This document shows positions 21,529-21,991 of a stretch of 21,991 nt of DNA, piece after piece. The notes beneath the pieces are model-generated. The model was not told the DNA's origin and did no database searches. It saw only the letters and a list, made by a program, of their open reading frames with translations. The translations under genes and the position numbers were made by a program. How positions within the stretch are numbered: position 1 is the stretch's first letter; each line of letters opens with the position of its first letter. This DNA comes from a virus. The stretch is taken from the IMG/VR virus record IMGVR_UViG_3300025314_000111, positions 1 through 21,991 of that record, one strand, 5' to 3'.

Positions 21529-21747
21529 ATGAAACACAACACAACATATCAGATACGTTCAGATTATGCCAGTGTTTGCGTTGACACAGACAATGAGCTG
21601 ATCATCGAATTAGACAGCGCGTGCAATCGTCCCACAATGAATTTCGCAACCCTACACGATGCTCAATCAGCATTTTTAGGATTAGCCGACAATTTCGAAA
21701 AATGGTCCGCGAGCAATTTTAAAATCATTGCAGTCAATCAACAATAA
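21529..21747 (+). CDS. Small early-type protein of unknown function
   Basis: A 72-residue protein transcribed away from the late operon, with an excellent ribosome site (TAGGAGG five bases before ATG). It is probably a small alpha/beta protein: an N-terminal beta-hairpin (YQIRSDYASVCVDTDNELII) followed by a helix (LHDAQSAFLGLADNFEKWSA). No family is recognised. The opposite strand and strong independent translation signals suggest it belongs to the early or regulatory region of the phage. Confidence 0.75.
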   Translation: MKHNTTYQIRSDYASVCVDTDNELIIELDSACNRPTMNFATLHDAQSAFLGLADNFEKWSASNFKIIAVNQQ

Positions 21748-21777
21748 ACCTTCACCCACTCTAATGATGAATGTTCC

Positions 21778-21912
21778 ATGAAGTCGAAGGACACGAAACG
21801 CGCAGAGGCAATCGACCGTCAGGAATTGCGCGACCCAACCGGCAATGATAATGACGTTACCTTTACTGTTTCTGATGACAACGAGGTACGTGGTCGTTAT
21901 CCACAGTCCTAA
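21778..21912 (+). CDS. Very small hydrophilic ORF
   Basis: A 44-codon frame with a highly charged, Asp/Arg/Lys-rich product (MKSKDTKRAEAIDRQELRD, ending VRGRYPQS). It lies between two genes with strong ribosome sites on the same strand, but no ribosome site is evident before its ATG. Other ATGs a few bases upstream are in other frames and close quickly. It may be a genuine mini-gene translated by coupling, or a chance frame. Confidence 0.4.
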   Translation: MKSKDTKRAEAIDRQELRDPTGNDNDVTFTVSDDNEVRGRYPQS

Positions 21913-21964
21913 TCATCCATCACATCCAACAGGCCGATTTATCGCTCACTCATAGGAGACAATC

Positions 21965-21991
21965 ATGACGCAGATTGTAATCAACTCTCAG
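21965..21991 (+). CDS. Start of a further rightward gene (truncated by window end)
   Basis: ATG 21965 follows TAGGAGA by five bases and opens MTQIVINSQ before the window ends. The ribosome site resembles that of the gene at 21529, so this is probably the next gene of the same rightward transcript. Nothing can be said about its function. Confidence 0.6.

Noticed and set aside
21771-21848. 25-codon plus-strand frame starting MFHEVEG
   Set aside because: Very short, no ribosome site, and overlaps a longer frame with more gene-like composition.

Overview
The window is the late (virion and lysis) half of a tailed double-stranded DNA phage or prophage. One nearly gapless block of about 26 genes runs on the minus strand from about 21306 down to 301. 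Genes overlap by ATGA or TGATG, or sit 1-20 bases apart, and many have strong Shine-Dalgarno sites (AAGGAG or AGGAGG). A short plus-strand block of small genes of unknown function diverges from it at the right edge. I see no integrase, repressor, replication gene, tRNA or CRISPR array, so lifestyle cannot be judged.

In transcription order the late block reads: small terminase-type protein, large terminase, Mu gp29-type portal, Mu gpI-type protease with a probable nested scaffold, decoration protein and major capsid protein. Next comes a cargo segment: a right-handed beta-helix protein, two very small proteins, a DxD glycosyltransferase, a fibre-type protein and a protein with a Sec signal peptide. 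Then come connector and completion proteins of Mu gp36, gp37 and gpG type, tail assembly chaperones joined by a canonical -1 frameshift site (GGGTTTT), the tape measure, and a tail hub with an N-terminal ASH-type Ig domain. The block ends with a possible tail tube protein, two paralogous tail-tip proteins (one with a carbohydrate-binding-like insertion), a long fibre with a signal peptide, and a lysis cassette (two single-span membrane proteins, a holin-like protein, a T4-type lysozyme).

The head module is Mu-like, but no tail sheath is visible. The G/GT chaperone arrangement before the tape measure argues for a long non-contractile tail, so this looks like a siphovirus with a Mu-type head. 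The 515-residue tape measure would predict a short tail.

Host: two proteins begin with signal peptides ending LAFSQ and LAFGQ, a style common in Bacteroidota and relatives. The many strong Shine-Dalgarno sites are unlike typical Bacteroidia genes. Together these hint at another lineage of the FCB superphylum (for example Ignavibacteriota or Chlorobiota). This is inference only.

The least explained parts are: bases 1-300, with two copies of a conserved pseudoknot-capable element beyond the lysozyme gene; the signal peptides on apparent virion proteins; the glycosyltransferase in the structural operon; and the duplicated tail-tip genes. The divergent region 21307-21528 holds candidate promoters for both directions and a 9-base dyad.
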